Source: Tahibacter amnicola
GTDB lineage: Bacteria; Pseudomonadota; Gammaproteobacteria; Xanthomonadales; Rhodanobacteraceae
Length of the DNA: 64,000 bases
Direction: 5' to 3'
NCBI RefSeq assembly: GCF_025398735.1
Contig: NZ_CP104694.1
Coordinates: forward strand, 5,917,465-5,981,464
The notes below the pieces were generated by a model. It was given only the letters and a program-made list of their open reading frames with translations. It made no database searches and was not told the origin of the DNA. The translations under genes and the position numbers were made by a program. Of the stretch, positions 1 through 8,502 are shown one piece after another. Within the stretch, counting starts at the first letter, position 1, and each line of letters opens with the position of its first letter.

Positions 1-1240
1 CCGCCGCGACAGGCTCCAGGTCCAGCGGCTGGGCGACCTTGAGCACCTTCATGTCGACATCGCCGTAGGACCAGTCCCAGGTCTCCTCACGCCGGTCTTC
101 GGGCGCGAACGGGTTGGTGACGGGCAACAGCCACGCCTTGGTGCTGCTCACCATGGGTTTTTCGCCCACGGCGTGCGACAGGTTGAACATCAATACCTGT
201 TCGGGCTCGAACTGGGAGTTATCCACCAGGGTGGCGTCGATACCGGACAGGCCCAGGCTGTAGAGGCCCGGCACGGAAATCTTGGCGCTGAGTGCCTTGT
301 CCAGGGGCTTGCCGCCCTGCGCAGCGGCAAGATCCTTGTCGATGGTGATTTCCAGGGTGGTCGAATCCTTGGGCAGTGCGAGCGGTTCAGAGTGCACCCA
401 GGCCGCCAGTTTGTACTTGTCGTAATTGACCACCGCCTTGCGCGGCTCGGCCTTGGGATTGGGCTTGGCCTTCGCGTCGTAGGTCAAAAGCGTCAGCGTG
501 ATGTGCTTTTCGAATTCGGCGGGATCCACCGGATGCGAGAACGTCACGTGGGCGATGGTCTTCTTCATCGCCGCGTCTTCCGGGTCCTGGTAGAACTCGG
601 TGTTGGCAATCTTGGCGACGAAGGGCGCCGTGCGGAACTCGAACTGGTCCTCGCCGATGCGCACCTGCGGTGGGAACAGCACGGCCTTGTCGAAATGGAC
701 GGTGTAGCTGGCGCCGATCGGCCAGTCGTTCTTCGGCCGGAACGTCAGGAAGCGGTCGTTGTTCCAGTGCCAGGTGCCTTCCACCGGCGGTTCGATGCGC
801 ACGCCCTCGGTGACATCCTTGGAAACCTGTTCGATCCGCGCCACGGACGCCGAAAACTGCACATTCAACGGGCTCGTCACGACGGTGCCGTCGTCCTGGA
901 AGCGCGTGACCGGCGGCGCCATCACCTTGAAGGTGGCCGGTACCGGCTCCGGCGGCCGTGGACGGTCACGCCAGGCGACGTAGCCGAACCAGCCTGCGGC
1001 TGCCACGACCGCGACGCCGCCCAGCACGCCCAAAGTCGTCCCCGGCCGCGCCCGCACCCCGTTGTAGGCCGCCAGCCCGCCGCGCTCGGCGGCCAGCATC
1101 CATCCGGGCGCCTGCCACGACACGCGTCCGACAAAAACGGACAGCAGGCGTCCGAGCAGCAGCAACACAAACGACAACAGGCGCCACAGCCCGACCACGA
1201 GCAGCAGCGGCAGACGCGCGATCGCGCGAAGCAGATCCAT
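1..1240 (-). CDS. Alpha-2-macroglobulin-like protein, N-terminal part (runs off the left edge)
   Basis: An open frame of 413 codons starts at an ATG whose complement is at 1238-1240 and continues without a stop to the window edge. The N-terminus is very hydrophobic (MDLLRAIARLPLLLVVGLW) and a second membrane segment lies near residues 57-75 (GVLGGVAVVAAAGWFGYVAW). Beta-rich sequence follows, with phrases such as TWHWNNDRFLTFRPKNDWP and YTVHFDKAVLFPPQVRIG that are typical of the MG1-like domains of large bacterial alpha-2-macroglobulin homologues (YfhM/YfaS type). These are membrane-anchored periplasmic protease traps of about 1,500-1,900 residues, so most of the protein lies outside the window. 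No lipobox is seen. Any thioester motif would be beyond the edge. Confidence 0.75.
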   Translation of the reverse strand, partial: MDLLRAIARLPLLLVVGLWRLLSFVLLLLGRLLSVFVGRVSWQAPGWMLAAERGGLAAYNGVRARPGTTLGVLGGVAVVAAAGWFGYVAWRDRPRPPEPVPATFKVMAPPVTRFQDDGTVVTSPLNVQFSASVARIEQVSKDVTEGVRIEPPVEGTWHWNNDRFLTFRPKNDWPIGASYTVHFDKAVLFPPQVRIGEDQFEFRTAPFVAKIANTEFYQDPEDAAMKKTIAHVTFSHPVDPAEFEKHITLTLLTYDAKAKPNPKAEPRKAVVNYDKYKLAAWVHSEPLALPKDSTTLEITIDKDLAAAQGGKPLDKALSAKISVPGLYSLGLSGIDATLVDNSQFEPEQVLMFNLSHAVGEKPMVSSTKAWLLPVTNPFAPEDRREETWDWSYGDVDMKVLKVAQPLDLEPVAA

Positions 1241-1577
1241 CGAATTTCCCCAATGAGGTGCGGCGAGGTCACGCCGCTGGCTCCGCGGCGTGTCAGGCAA
1301 TGGTTCCCGACTGCGCCGGTCCAGGCAAGCCATCTTGCCGGACGGCGCTATTGGCGCACCGGCCTGTGGCCGTTTCGGGGCAGATTCGTGCCGAACCCTG
1401 TCGGCCGAGGGAAAAGCCCGTTGCCGGTTATCCGGCCGCTCCCGTTCGTCAGCCGGCCACTGCCGTCCAGCGAAAACTTTTCTTACACCCGGGGTCGCCA
1501 ACGCGCGTTATTGTCCCCTTTGCCGGAAAATCCCAACCGGGATGGTCGAATCGCCGCGGGCGGTTCCGGGGGGCGTC
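1241..1577. other. Intergenic region without a recognised gene
   Basis: This stretch of about 340 bases lies between two divergent genes. The open frame crossing it (in phase with the gene at 1578) has low-complexity Arg/Ser/Pro-rich translation and no family resemblance, so it is not called. It presumably carries promoters for the alpha-2-macroglobulin-like gene leftward and the small gene rightward, but no convincing -35/-10 pair stands out. Confidence 0.5.
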
Positions 1578-1877
1578 ATGCACACATCCGACGTCGCGAT
1601 CGCGTGGTTTTCGCGCGACGACTACGACCAGATCCGGTCACTGGTGCCGGACCGGACCTGGCGCGGCACCTACGACGACTGGCTCGACGATGCGGAGCAG
1701 GCCATCCGCGGCCTCGAGGCCAAGGGCATGCACGCCGTGAAGGCCCATATCCACGCCGACACCTTTGCCACCTGGTGCCGCCTGACCGCCCGGGCGGCCA
1801 ACAATGCGGCGCTGGACGACTTCGCCAACAACCTCGCGGGCAAGACTGCCATCCAGACGCATATCACGCTGGGTTGA
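1578..1877 (+). CDS. Small conserved-looking hypothetical protein, 99 aa
   Basis: The start at 1578 (MHTSDVAIAWFSRDDYDQI) is preceded by a G-rich Shine-Dalgarno-like run, and the frame upstream of it looks non-coding. The product is soluble, without signal peptide or membrane segment, and rich in acidic and aromatic residues. A central segment, KGMHAVKAHIHADTFATWC, holds two His and a Cys, but no metal-site pattern is convincing. It ends with THITLG. I do not recognise the family. It is followed after 77 bases by another hypothetical gene on the same strand. Confidence 0.6.
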   Translation: MHTSDVAIAWFSRDDYDQIRSLVPDRTWRGTYDDWLDDAEQAIRGLEAKGMHAVKAHIHADTFATWCRLTARAANNAALDDFANNLAGKTAIQTHITLG

Positions 1878-1954
1878 TGCTGCCGGGCGCCGGGCACTGC
1901 ACCGGGCCAACTGGCACGGGTACGGCCACCGCGCATTGCCGATAATGCCGGTTG

Positions 1955-2569
1955 ATGCGAACTCATCAGAAGTGGTTGGTCGCCGCTCTGTGCATCGGCG
2001 TAGCCGGTGCCCTGCTTTCCGGTCGGGGCACGCACGACCGCGGCCCCGGTGTACTGGCGCCTGACATCCCGCACCAGTCCGAACTTGCCGGACCCGCTCC
2101 GGTCTTGCCCGATATCGCCGGGATGCAGCTCACGCCCAAAGCCCGATTTGCCATCACCGCGCGCGTGCTCTCCAGCGAAACCTATCGTTTCGATCCGTTG
2201 GCCAGCCTGGTGCCGGTCGATCTTGCGCTAGGCTGGGGACGTATGTCGGATTCGGACGTCCTCAAGGACGTCGCGATCTCCCAGTCCAACCGTTTCTACT
2301 GGTGGAAGGTGAAGGAGTTCCCGATTCCGCAGCGCGAGATCATCGAATCGAGCGCCAATATGCATCTCATCCCTGCCGACGCGGGCGTGGACCGGCTGAT
2401 CCGCCGGGCGCGCACCGGCGACGTGGTGCGCTTCGAGGGATTCCTCGTCAGCGTCACGGACGGCAAAGGCGGCCACTGGACCAGCTCGATGACCCGCGCC
2501 GACAGCGGCGCCGGCGCCTGCGAACTGATCTATGTCGAATCGTTTTCGATCGAGCCGCCGGGCGCCTGA
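1955..2569 (+). CDS. Hypothetical exported protein, 204 aa
   Basis: The ATG at 1955 is preferred over the TTG immediately before it. The N-terminus (MRTHQKWLVAALCIGVAGALL) is a single hydrophobic segment that could be a signal peptide or anchor. The rest is soluble and includes ITARVLSSETYRFDP, ALGWGRMSDSDVL, ISQSNRFYWWKV and a C-terminal FLVSVTDGKGGHW block. The WGRMSD...SQSNRFYWW pattern suggests a conserved enzyme-like or binding fold, but I cannot name it. Codon usage matches the neighbours. It is convergent with msrA. Confidence 0.65.
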   Translation: MRTHQKWLVAALCIGVAGALLSGRGTHDRGPGVLAPDIPHQSELAGPAPVLPDIAGMQLTPKARFAITARVLSSETYRFDPLASLVPVDLALGWGRMSDSDVLKDVAISQSNRFYWWKVKEFPIPQREIIESSANMHLIPADAGVDRLIRRARTGDVVRFEGFLVSVTDGKGGHWTSSMTRADSGAGACELIYVESFSIEPPGA

Positions 2570-2602
2570 CCACAATGCTGCATTGCGTACACCTGGACAG
2601 TT

Positions 2603-3265
2603 TTACAGCACCTGTGACGCGGTCGGGACGCCGACCGGGCAGCTGACGCCCGTGCCACCAAGCCCGCAGTAACCGTCGGGATTTTTCGCCAGGTACTGCT
2701 GGTGGTAGTCCTCGGCGTAGTAAAACGAAACGTCCTGGCGGATCTCCGTCGTGATCGCGCCGTACCCGGCGACGCCCAGCGCACGCTGGAAGGCGTCACG
2801 CGAACGCAGCGCGCGCGCATGCTGGTCAGCGTCGCTGCAGTAGATTGCCGAACGGTACTGGGTGCCACGATCGTTGCCCTGGCGCATGCCCTGGGTCGGA
2901 TCGTGGTTCTCCCAGAATACGGCCAGGAGGTGTTCCAGCGAGACGACACTTTCGTCATAGACCACCAGCACGACTTCCGTGTGGCCGGTCTGTCCGGAGC
3001 AGACTTCCTCGTAGGTCGGATTCGGCGTGTAGCCGCCCGCGTAGCCCACGGCCGTGCTGTAGACACCGGGCAGGCTCCAGAACTTGCGTTCGGCGCCCCA
3101 GAAGCAGCCCATGCCGACCTGCAGCCGTGCCATCCCCTCGAACGAGCCGCGCAGGGGATGGCCATTGACGTAGTGATGATTCACCAGGGGCATCGGGGTA
3201 TCGCGGCCGGCGAGGGCGGCAGCGGGCTCAACCATGCGTTGCTTGAAGGCTCCGATTCCGAGCAT
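2603..3265 (-). CDS. msrA: Peptide-methionine (S)-S-oxide reductase MsrA
   Basis: MsrA reduces methionine-S-sulfoxide in oxidised proteins using thioredoxin. The hallmark [11 protein letters not shown] puts the catalytic Cys at about residue 54. FGYAGG-type sequence ([19 protein letters not shown]), [12 protein letters not shown] and [20 protein letters not shown] follow as in the family. Two further cysteines near residues 200 and 209 ([14 protein letters not shown]) fit the resolving cysteines of the long E. coli-type enzyme. The length of 220 aa is close to E. coli MsrA. The N-terminal extension of about 45 residues also matches that class. It is monocistronic and convergent with the preceding gene. 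Confidence 0.95.
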   Translation of the reverse strand: MLGIGAFKQRMVEPAAALAGRDTPMPLVNHHYVNGHPLRGSFEGMARLQVGMGCFWGAERKFWSLPGVYSTAVGYAGGYTPNPTYEEVCSGQTGHTEVVLVVYDESVVSLEHLLAVFWENHDPTQGMRQGNDRGTQYRSAIYCSDADQHARALRSRDAFQRALGVAGYGAITTEIRQDVSFYYAEDYHQQYLAKNPDGYCGLGGTGVSCPVGVPTASQVL

Positions 3266-3348
3266 GTGTTTCTCTCCTCTTCGGCCACAGGACCGGCACG
3301 GACGCCAGGATATTGCACCACGTCGCCGGCGTGCCGGGCGTCAATAGC

Positions 3349-4233
3349 TCAGGCGCGCCGCGCGGTGAATGCGCTGGCCACGAAGATGCCAGCCAGGGAG
3401 ACGACCAGGCCGATCCAGTCCCATTGGACGGTCGGCCGCGCGAACAGGATCACATCGAGGACGAAGGAAAGTCCGGGCTGCAGCAGCAGGAGCAGGCCCA
3501 CCAGGGAAGCCGGCAGCTGGGGCATGGCGCGGGCGATCAGCAGCCAGCCCAGCACCTGGCCGAACAGGGCCAGCGCCAGCAGTGCGCCGAGCGATTGCAG
3601 GTCGGGAATCGCGAAACTGTTCCCCTCCACGCCGATCGCCACGGCGAGCACACCGGCACACAGCAACGAGTTCAGGCACAGCAGAAAGGCCGGCGAGGCG
3701 CCCAGCTTCTCCTTCTGCGCATGGCGGAAGCTGAGCATGTAGGCGGCATAGGCAATGCCCGTGAGAATCCCGTAGATCACTCCCAGGCGGTATTGCGCGT
3801 CGACCATCGACCAGTTGCGGCCGATCAGCATCCACAAGCCGGCGAAGGCCAACGCAAGACCAGCCAGGAATGGCGACCCCAGGCGCTCGCGATACAGCCA
3901 CACCCCGCCCAGGGCCATTACGAAGACCTGGAAATTGCCCAGCAGGGTCGCAAGACCCGGGCCCACGTCGCGGATGCTCCGATGCCACAGCAGCAGGTCG
4001 ACGGCAAAGGCAACTGCCGGAAAGGCCATCCAGGCAAGATCACGCCGCGTCGGGCTGCGCCACTGTCCCTGCGCCAGCAGGATGCCCAGCAGCATCACAC
4101 CACCAAAACCCATGCGGTAGAACGCCGATACGCTCGGCGCAACGTGCGCGTATTTGACGAAGATCCCGGTGGTGGAGATCAGCGCGGCGCCCGCGACCAT
4201 GGCCAGCAGCGCCGGCCGCGGCACCGGGTTCAT
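3349..4233 (-). CDS. EamA/DMT-family permease
   Basis: This 294-residue polytopic protein has about ten hydrophobic segments arranged as two halves, the drug/metabolite transporter (EamA, RhaT/YdcZ-like) plan. It begins MNPVPRPALLAMVAGAALIS, and the first half has the characteristic TGIFVKYAH and SAFYRMGFGG helices. The second half includes GVIYGILTGIAYAAYMLSF and LLLLQPGLSFVLDVILF. The substrate cannot be predicted from sequence. Its ATG overlaps the stop of the upstream GST gene in an ATGA arrangement (4230-4233), so the two are probably translationally coupled. Confidence 0.85.
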   Translation of the reverse strand: MNPVPRPALLAMVAGAALISTTGIFVKYAHVAPSVSAFYRMGFGGVMLLGILLAQGQWRSPTRRDLAWMAFPAVAFAVDLLLWHRSIRDVGPGLATLLGNFQVFVMALGGVWLYRERLGSPFLAGLALAFAGLWMLIGRNWSMVDAQYRLGVIYGILTGIAYAAYMLSFRHAQKEKLGASPAFLLCLNSLLCAGVLAVAIGVEGNSFAIPDLQSLGALLALALFGQVLGWLLIARAMPQLPASLVGLLLLLQPGLSFVLDVILFARPTVQWDWIGLVVSLAGIFVASAFTARRA

Positions 4234-4883
4234 CGGGTGGCCTTGTGGGCGTTGCGCTGCTCGGCCTCGGCGTCGGCCAGCCAGGATTTGAGCGCCGGCA
4301 GGCCAAGCAGCGCACCGACATACTCGCGTTCGATCGGCCCCACATCGATACCGTAGCTGGTAATGCGCAGCGCGACCGGCGCGTACATCGCATCGGCAAT
4401 GCTGAATCCGCCGAACAGGAACGGCCCGCCGTAACGGTTACGGCAGTCACGCCAGAGCGTGGCGATGCGGTCAACGTCCCGGCGCGCCTCCGCGCTGATC
4501 GGGTCGCGCGTGCGCCGCACGCAATCCATCGGGCATTCGCTGCGCAGGGCCTGGAATCCTGAATGCATTTCGGCACTGACGGCCCGCGCATGCGCCCGCG
4601 TCGCGCGGTCGGCCGGCCAGCCGGCACCCTCGAGCCAGCGTTCGTTGCTGTACTCCAGGATCGCCAGCGAATCCCACACGACCAGCTCGCCATCCTGCAG
4701 GACCGGCACGCGGCCCGTGGGCGAATAGCGGCCGATGGTGGCGTAGAACTCCGGCGTATCCAGCGGCAGCCGGATTTCGGCGAAGTCGACGTCAAAATGC
4801 TTGAGCAGCAGCCAGGGCCGCAGCGACCAGGAAGAAAAATTCTTGTTGCCGATGACGAGTGTCGGCCGGGTTGATGACGTCAT
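4230..4883 (-). CDS. Glutathione S-transferase family protein
   Basis: The ATG at 4881-4883 gives a 217-residue product. The N-terminal thioredoxin-like domain reads LVIGNKNFSSWSLRPWLLLK, with Ser residues in the position of the catalytic Ser/Cys of the bacterial zeta/MAAI-like class. It continues with the cis-Pro region TGRVPVLQDGELVVWDSLAI, whose Asp-Ser binds the gamma-glutamyl group in GSTs. The helical C-terminal domain contains FGGFSIADAMYAPVALR, the N-capping-box-like motif of the family. A conserved substrate cannot be assigned. Longer upstream in-frame sequence is Arg/Pro/Ala-rich and looks non-coding. Its stop overlaps the start of the permease gene. Confidence 0.9.
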   Translation of the reverse strand: MTSSTRPTLVIGNKNFSSWSLRPWLLLKHFDVDFAEIRLPLDTPEFYATIGRYSPTGRVPVLQDGELVVWDSLAILEYSNERWLEGAGWPADRATRAHARAVSAEMHSGFQALRSECPMDCVRRTRDPISAEARRDVDRIATLWRDCRNRYGGPFLFGGFSIADAMYAPVALRITSYGIDVGPIEREYVGALLGLPALKSWLADAEAEQRNAHKATR

Positions 4884-5085
4884 GTCGTACTCCGCGCGAA
4901 CGCACCAGGGAAGGCACGGCGGAAAGGCATCGGAACGGCCGGCTGCGAGTGCCGGCGTTCCGCCACACCGGCAACGTGTGCCGGCCTGCGCCATGCGGAT
5001 CCGCGAGCGTAACAGAGGGGGTACGGCGACGCGCATGCGACTTTGGCAGGTCCCGGCCGGAGCCGGGACGATGCCTGCAGCCGGT

Positions 5086-5400
5086 TCAACGCCGGGTCTG
5101 GCGATCGTGCTTCTGGCGGTAAATCGAGCGGCTGGCGCGATCCTGCATCTGTTCCAGGCGGATGCGCTCCGCCGGCCCCAGATACCCGTCGGCGCGGGCA
5201 TTGCGTTCGAACGCACGGATGTGGCGCTGCTGGCTGCGCAGCGCGTGCGATTCCCGGGCGGTGAGCTGGCCCGAGTGTTCGCCGGCCACGATGCGGTGGT
5301 GCTGATGCGCCTGGCGGGCATCCACCCGCGGGCACCCGGCGGCCTGCGCGACGGAGCTGGCGGCAAGCAGCACGGCCAGGGCGAAAAGGACACGTTTCAT
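5086..5400 (-). CDS. Small exported basic helical protein, 104 aa
   Basis: The start at 5398-5400 gives a classic signal peptide (MKRVLFALAVLLAASSVAQA) with cleavage after AQA. The mature part is Arg/His/Gln-rich and built of helical stretches: RIVAGEHSGQLTARESHALR, IRAFERNARADGYLGPAER and the C-terminal IYRQKHDRQ. The repeating R/Q-H pattern resembles a family of small periplasmic proteins common in Lysobacter and Xanthomonas relatives. No function is known to me. An in-frame upstream ATG would add residues ahead of the signal peptide and is less likely. Confidence 0.75.
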   Translation of the reverse strand: MKRVLFALAVLLAASSVAQAAGCPRVDARQAHQHHRIVAGEHSGQLTARESHALRSQQRHIRAFERNARADGYLGPAERIRLEQMQDRASRSIYRQKHDRQTRR

Positions 5401-5496
5401 GGTGAGGTTCCCGGTTGACCAGCGGTTGCTGGTACTTCCGGAAAACGCCACTCCCGCTAGCCTGTTGACGGTGTGGCCGCCCGTGTTGCCCCTCGT

Positions 5497-6999
5497 TCAG
5501 CCGGCGGCGACCTGTACGGCGTCGCGACGAAAGTGGCCTCCGATGGAATACGTGCGCCGCTGCGCGGCTACGATGATCTCCTGCGCCACGCGGATGCGGC
5601 CCAGCGCCGCCGGGTGGCGGGTTGTGTCGGCAAGGCGAACCAGGCTGGCCGAGGCCAGGGCCAGGCCCGCCGCGTCACGGACCAGGCCCGCATGGCGCCA
5701 CATCAGGTCACGAATCGCGGTGTCGATCTGCGCCGGGACGGGTTCCAGGTGCGCCGCATCGAGATCCGCTGACGACTCGCCGGATGGCGCAGCGGCGTCC
5801 GACAGCGCCAGCCGCTGTCCCAGTGCGCGGCCGAAGACAAGCCCTTCGAGCAGCGAATTGCTGGCCAGGCGATTGGCACCGTGCACACCCGTGCACGCCA
5901 CCTCGCCGACTGCGTAGAGTCCGGGCACGGTCGTCGCACCGTCGGCATCTACGCGCACGCCGCCCATGTGGTAATGCTGCGCGGGTACCACCGGAATCGG
6001 TTCGCGCCGCGGATCAATGCCGCGCGCCTGGCAGCTGGCGAACACCGTCGGGAACTTCTCCGGAAAAGCCGCACCGACGGCACGCGTTGCATCGAGTACG
6101 ACGCGTTCGCCGCGTTCAAGCTCGGCCCACACGGCACGCGACACCACGTCGCGCGGCGCCAGCTCCGCATCAGGCGAATGCGCCAGCATGAAGCGCCGGC
6201 CACTGCGATTGAGCAAAACGGCGCCCGCGCCACGCAGGGCCTCGGTGAGCAGCGGCAACTGGCCGCTGTGATCGCCGACCGGCGCCAGTGCCGTGGGATG
6301 GAACTGCACGAACTCCATATCCGCCACCGCGGCGCCGGCGGCCAATGCCAGGGCCAGTCCGGACGCATCCGCTGTGGCCGGATTGGTGGTGTAGCGGTAC
6401 AACGCCCCGACGCCGCCGGTGGCCAGGATAACAGCGGGCGCGTGCAGCGTCGCGACTTCCGTGCGGTGCTGCACACGCAGGCCGACGGTCTGTCCGTCGC
6501 GTTGCAGCAGCGCCATCGCCTGGCAGTACTCAAAAAGGTGGACATGTGCCGCCGAACGCGCGGCGGCCGCAAGACCGCGCATCACCTCGGCGCCACTGGC
6601 ATCGCCGCAGGCATGCACGATGCGCGCGCGCGAGTGCGCCGCCTCGCGTCCGAGCGCGTAGCCGGTGCCGGCGCGGTCGAAGTCCACGCCCAGTGCGTCC
6701 AGCCAGGCAATCGCGGCCGGCGCCGCTTCGACGAGGCGCCGCACACTGGCGGTGTTGTTGAGGTGCGCGCCGGCAGCCATCGTGTCACGCGCGTGCAATG
6801 CCGGGCTGTCGTCTGCCGCGAGCGCGGCGGCGATTCCACCCTGGGCCCAGGTGCTCGCGCCGTCGCGTGCCAGTTCGCCACGGGTCACTACGGCTACACG
6901 GCGCGGCGCGGCGGCCAGCGCGGCGCTGAGGCCGGCAATACCCGAACCGACGACGATGACGTCGAATTCCCTACCACGATCACGCAAGTTGCTGCTCAT
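5497..6999 (-). CDS. nadB: L-aspartate oxidase NadB
   Basis: NadB oxidises L-aspartate to iminoaspartate with FAD, the first step of de novo NAD synthesis, passing its product to NadA. The N-terminal dinucleotide fold is VIVVGSGIAGLSAALAA. RGELARDGASTWAQGGIAAA matches the succinate-dehydrogenase/fumarate-reductase superfamily, as do MEFVQFHPTAL and the QHYHMGGVRVDADG active-site region. Next comes LYAVGEVACTGVHGANRLAS with the FAD-binding GE and NRL. The 500 aa length is normal. It is the last gene of the nadA cluster, 15 bases after the small gene at 7015. Confidence 0.95.
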   Translation of the reverse strand: MSSNLRDRGREFDVIVVGSGIAGLSAALAAAPRRVAVVTRGELARDGASTWAQGGIAAALAADDSPALHARDTMAAGAHLNNTASVRRLVEAAPAAIAWLDALGVDFDRAGTGYALGREAAHSRARIVHACGDASGAEVMRGLAAAARSAAHVHLFEYCQAMALLQRDGQTVGLRVQHRTEVATLHAPAVILATGGVGALYRYTTNPATADASGLALALAAGAAVADMEFVQFHPTALAPVGDHSGQLPLLTEALRGAGAVLLNRSGRRFMLAHSPDAELAPRDVVSRAVWAELERGERVVLDATRAVGAAFPEKFPTVFASCQARGIDPRREPIPVVPAQHYHMGGVRVDADGATTVPGLYAVGEVACTGVHGANRLASNSLLEGLVFGRALGQRLALSDAAAPSGESSADLDAAHLEPVPAQIDTAIRDLMWRHAGLVRDAAGLALASASLVRLADTTRHPAALGRIRVAQEIIVAAQRRTYSIGGHFRRDAVQVAAG

Positions 7000-7014
7000 G
7001 GAATAGCGCCGCCA

Positions 7015-7362
7015 TTACTCGGGGAACGAACGGATCACGTCGATGGTGCCGACGATGTTGTCGTTGAGGGCATCCAGATCTTCCGCCGGAACCCACCATT
7101 CCGTATGGCTGCTGCCGCCCACGCACCGCAACGGATAGCGCGCCATGAAACTGGCACGCACGTGGAAACGCGTGACGTAGCCCGAGCCGCTGGCGGGTAC
7201 GTTCCAGTCGCGGGCGATCTGCACGGCGTATTCCTCGTTGGTCACCGGGTAGAAGATGGGCTGGTCCGGCAGTCGCGGCGGCCAGCACCGGAAGCCGCTC
7301 TGGCGGACCAGTTCCAGCTCGTGCGGACCAGTCGGGCGGTAGAGAACGACGGTGTCTTCCAT
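7015..7362 (-). CDS. Small conserved protein between nadA and nadB (similar to proteins annotated ADP-ribosylation/crystallin J1)
   Basis: The start at 7360-7362 (MEDTVVLYRPTGPHELELV) gives 115 residues. Phrases such as GFRCWPPRLPDQPIFYPV, TNEEYAVQIARDWNV, GYVTRFHVRASFMARY and HTEWWVPAEDLDALN match, from memory, a widespread small bacterial family that databases often label ADP-ribosylation/crystallin J1. That label is not strong functional evidence. No signal peptide or membrane segment is present. It sits 35 bases after nadA and 15 before nadB, so it is almost certainly cotranscribed with NAD synthesis genes. Whether it acts on NAD or ADP-ribose is only inference from context and the inherited name. 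Confidence 0.75.
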   Translation of the reverse strand: MEDTVVLYRPTGPHELELVRQSGFRCWPPRLPDQPIFYPVTNEEYAVQIARDWNVPASGSGYVTRFHVRASFMARYPLRCVGGSSHTEWWVPAEDLDALNDNIVGTIDVIRSFPE

Positions 7363-7397
7363 AGGTGCTCCGCAGGACAACTCAGGCGTGCTGCGGC

Positions 7398-8432
7398 TCA
7401 GGCCGCTTCCTTGCGCCCGATCGCCAGCATGCGTTCCACCGCCTGGCGCGCCCGCACGGCGATGGCCGGGTCCACCACGACTTCGTGCTGGAGATGCAAC
7501 AGCGCGTCATGGATGCGCGGCAAGGTGATGCGCTTCATATGCGGGCACAGGTTGCAGGGACGCGTGAATTCGATATCCGGGAACTCGACGGCGACGTTGT
7601 CGCTCATCGAACACTCGGTGATCATCACGACCCGGCGCGGACGACGCTCGTTGAGGTGCGTGATCATGGCCGCCGTCGAACCGACGAAATCGGCTTCGCG
7701 CAGCACGTCCTGCGGGCATTCGGGGTGCGCCAGGATGCGCACAGCGCCATGCATGCGGCGGTAGGCGCGCAGCTCCTCGCCGGTGAACCGCTCGTGCACC
7801 TCGCAGGAGCCTTCCCAAAGGATGACTTTCACGTCGGTCTTGGAAGCCACGTACTGGCCGAGGTATTTGTCCGGCAGGAAGATCACGCGATCCACGCCAA
7901 GCGACTCGACGATGTGCACCGCGTTGGCCGAGGTGCAGCAGACATCAGATTCGGCCTTCACGTCCGCCGAGGTGTTGACGTAGGTGACGACCGGAACGCC
8001 CGGATACTTCGCCTTGAGCAGGCGCACATCCTCGGCGGTGATCGATTCGGCCAGCGAGCAACCCGCGCCGGGGTCCGGAATCAGGACGGTCTTGTCCGGA
8101 TTGAGCACCTTCGCGGTCTCGGCCATGAAGTGCACGCCGCACTGGACGATCACATCGGCCTCGGTGCGCGCCGCCTGCTGCGCCAGGGCCAGCGAATCGC
8201 CGGTGATGTCGGCAACCGTGTGAAAGATCTCCGGTGTCTGGTAGTTGTGCGCCAGGATCACCGCGTTGCGCTGCTTCTTCAGGCGCTGGATGGCGTCGAT
8301 CCACGGCAGGTGGGTGTGCCATTCCAGCTCGGGGATCACGTCCCGGACGCGGGCATACAGGGGCGCGTAACGATCAAGCAGCGCCGACGACAGTTCCGGC
8401 AGCACGCCGGGCAGCAGGGAAAGCGTAGCCAT
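7398..8432 (-). CDS. nadA: Quinolinate synthase NadA
   Basis: NadA condenses iminoaspartate with dihydroxyacetone phosphate to quinolinate using a [4Fe-4S] cluster. Expected motifs are seen in order: [13 protein letters not shown], the first cluster Cys region [54 protein letters not shown] with the second Cys, [36 protein letters not shown] and the C-terminal [10 protein letters not shown] holding the third Cys. The length is 344 aa. The start at 8432 lies just downstream of a twin-operator promoter, so it is the first gene of nadA - small gene - nadB. Confidence 0.96.
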   Translation of the reverse strand: MATLSLLPGVLPELSSALLDRYAPLYARVRDVIPELEWHTHLPWIDAIQRLKKQRNAVILAHNYQTPEIFHTVADITGDSLALAQQAARTEADVIVQCGVHFMAETAKVLNPDKTVLIPDPGAGCSLAESITAEDVRLLKAKYPGVPVVTYVNTSADVKAESDVCCTSANAVHIVESLGVDRVIFLPDKYLGQYVASKTDVKVILWEGSCEVHERFTGEELRAYRRMHGAVRILAHPECPQDVLREADFVGSTAAMITHLNERRPRRVVMITECSMSDNVAVEFPDIEFTRPCNLCPHMKRITLPRIHDALLHLQHEVVVDPAIAVRARQAVERMLAIGRKEAA

Positions 8433-8441
8433 TACGACCTC

Positions 8442-8461
8442 TTATGCTCAGGATGAGCATA
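8442..8461 (-). promoter_or_regulatory. Proximal palindromic operator of the nadA promoter
   Basis: Read on the minus strand, arms TATGCTCA and TGAGCATA flank a TCC centre, a perfect 8-3-8 palindrome that extends to AGCATAA on one side. It lies between the predicted transcription start and the nadA start codon, nine bases from the ATG. Together with the distal copy it suggests cooperative binding of a dimeric NAD-responsive repressor; that role is inferred from position. Confidence 0.6.
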
Positions 8462-8471
8462 TCTGGGCGGC

Positions 8472-8492
8472 TTATGCTACGGATGAGCATAA
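8472..8492 (-). promoter_or_regulatory. Distal palindromic operator of the nadA promoter
   Basis: This 21-base site has perfect seven-base arms TTATGCT and AGCATAA around a CATCCGT centre (minus-strand reading). It overlaps the -10 box of the predicted nadA promoter, so binding should block RNA polymerase. It is a second copy of the site at 8442-8461, displaced by 30 bases, about three DNA turns. It does not resemble the enterobacterial NadR box (TGTTTA-N6-TAAACA). Which repressor binds it is unknown here. Confidence 0.6.
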
Positions 8493-8502
8493 GCGTCGTC
8501 AA
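8474..8502 (-). promoter_or_regulatory. Predicted sigma-70 promoter of nadA
   Basis: On the minus strand TTGACG (complement 8497-8502) is followed after exactly 17 bases by TAGCAT (complement 8474-8479), five and four matches to the consensus boxes. The start of transcription would be near 8467, about 35 bases before the nadA ATG. The distal operator covers the spacer and the whole -10 box. Confidence 0.6.

Noticed and set aside
173-1945. Long plus-strand open frame of 590 codons
   Set aside because: It lies opposite the alpha-2-macroglobulin-like gene and its translation is low-complexity His/Arg/Gln; such antisense frames are common in GC-rich DNA.
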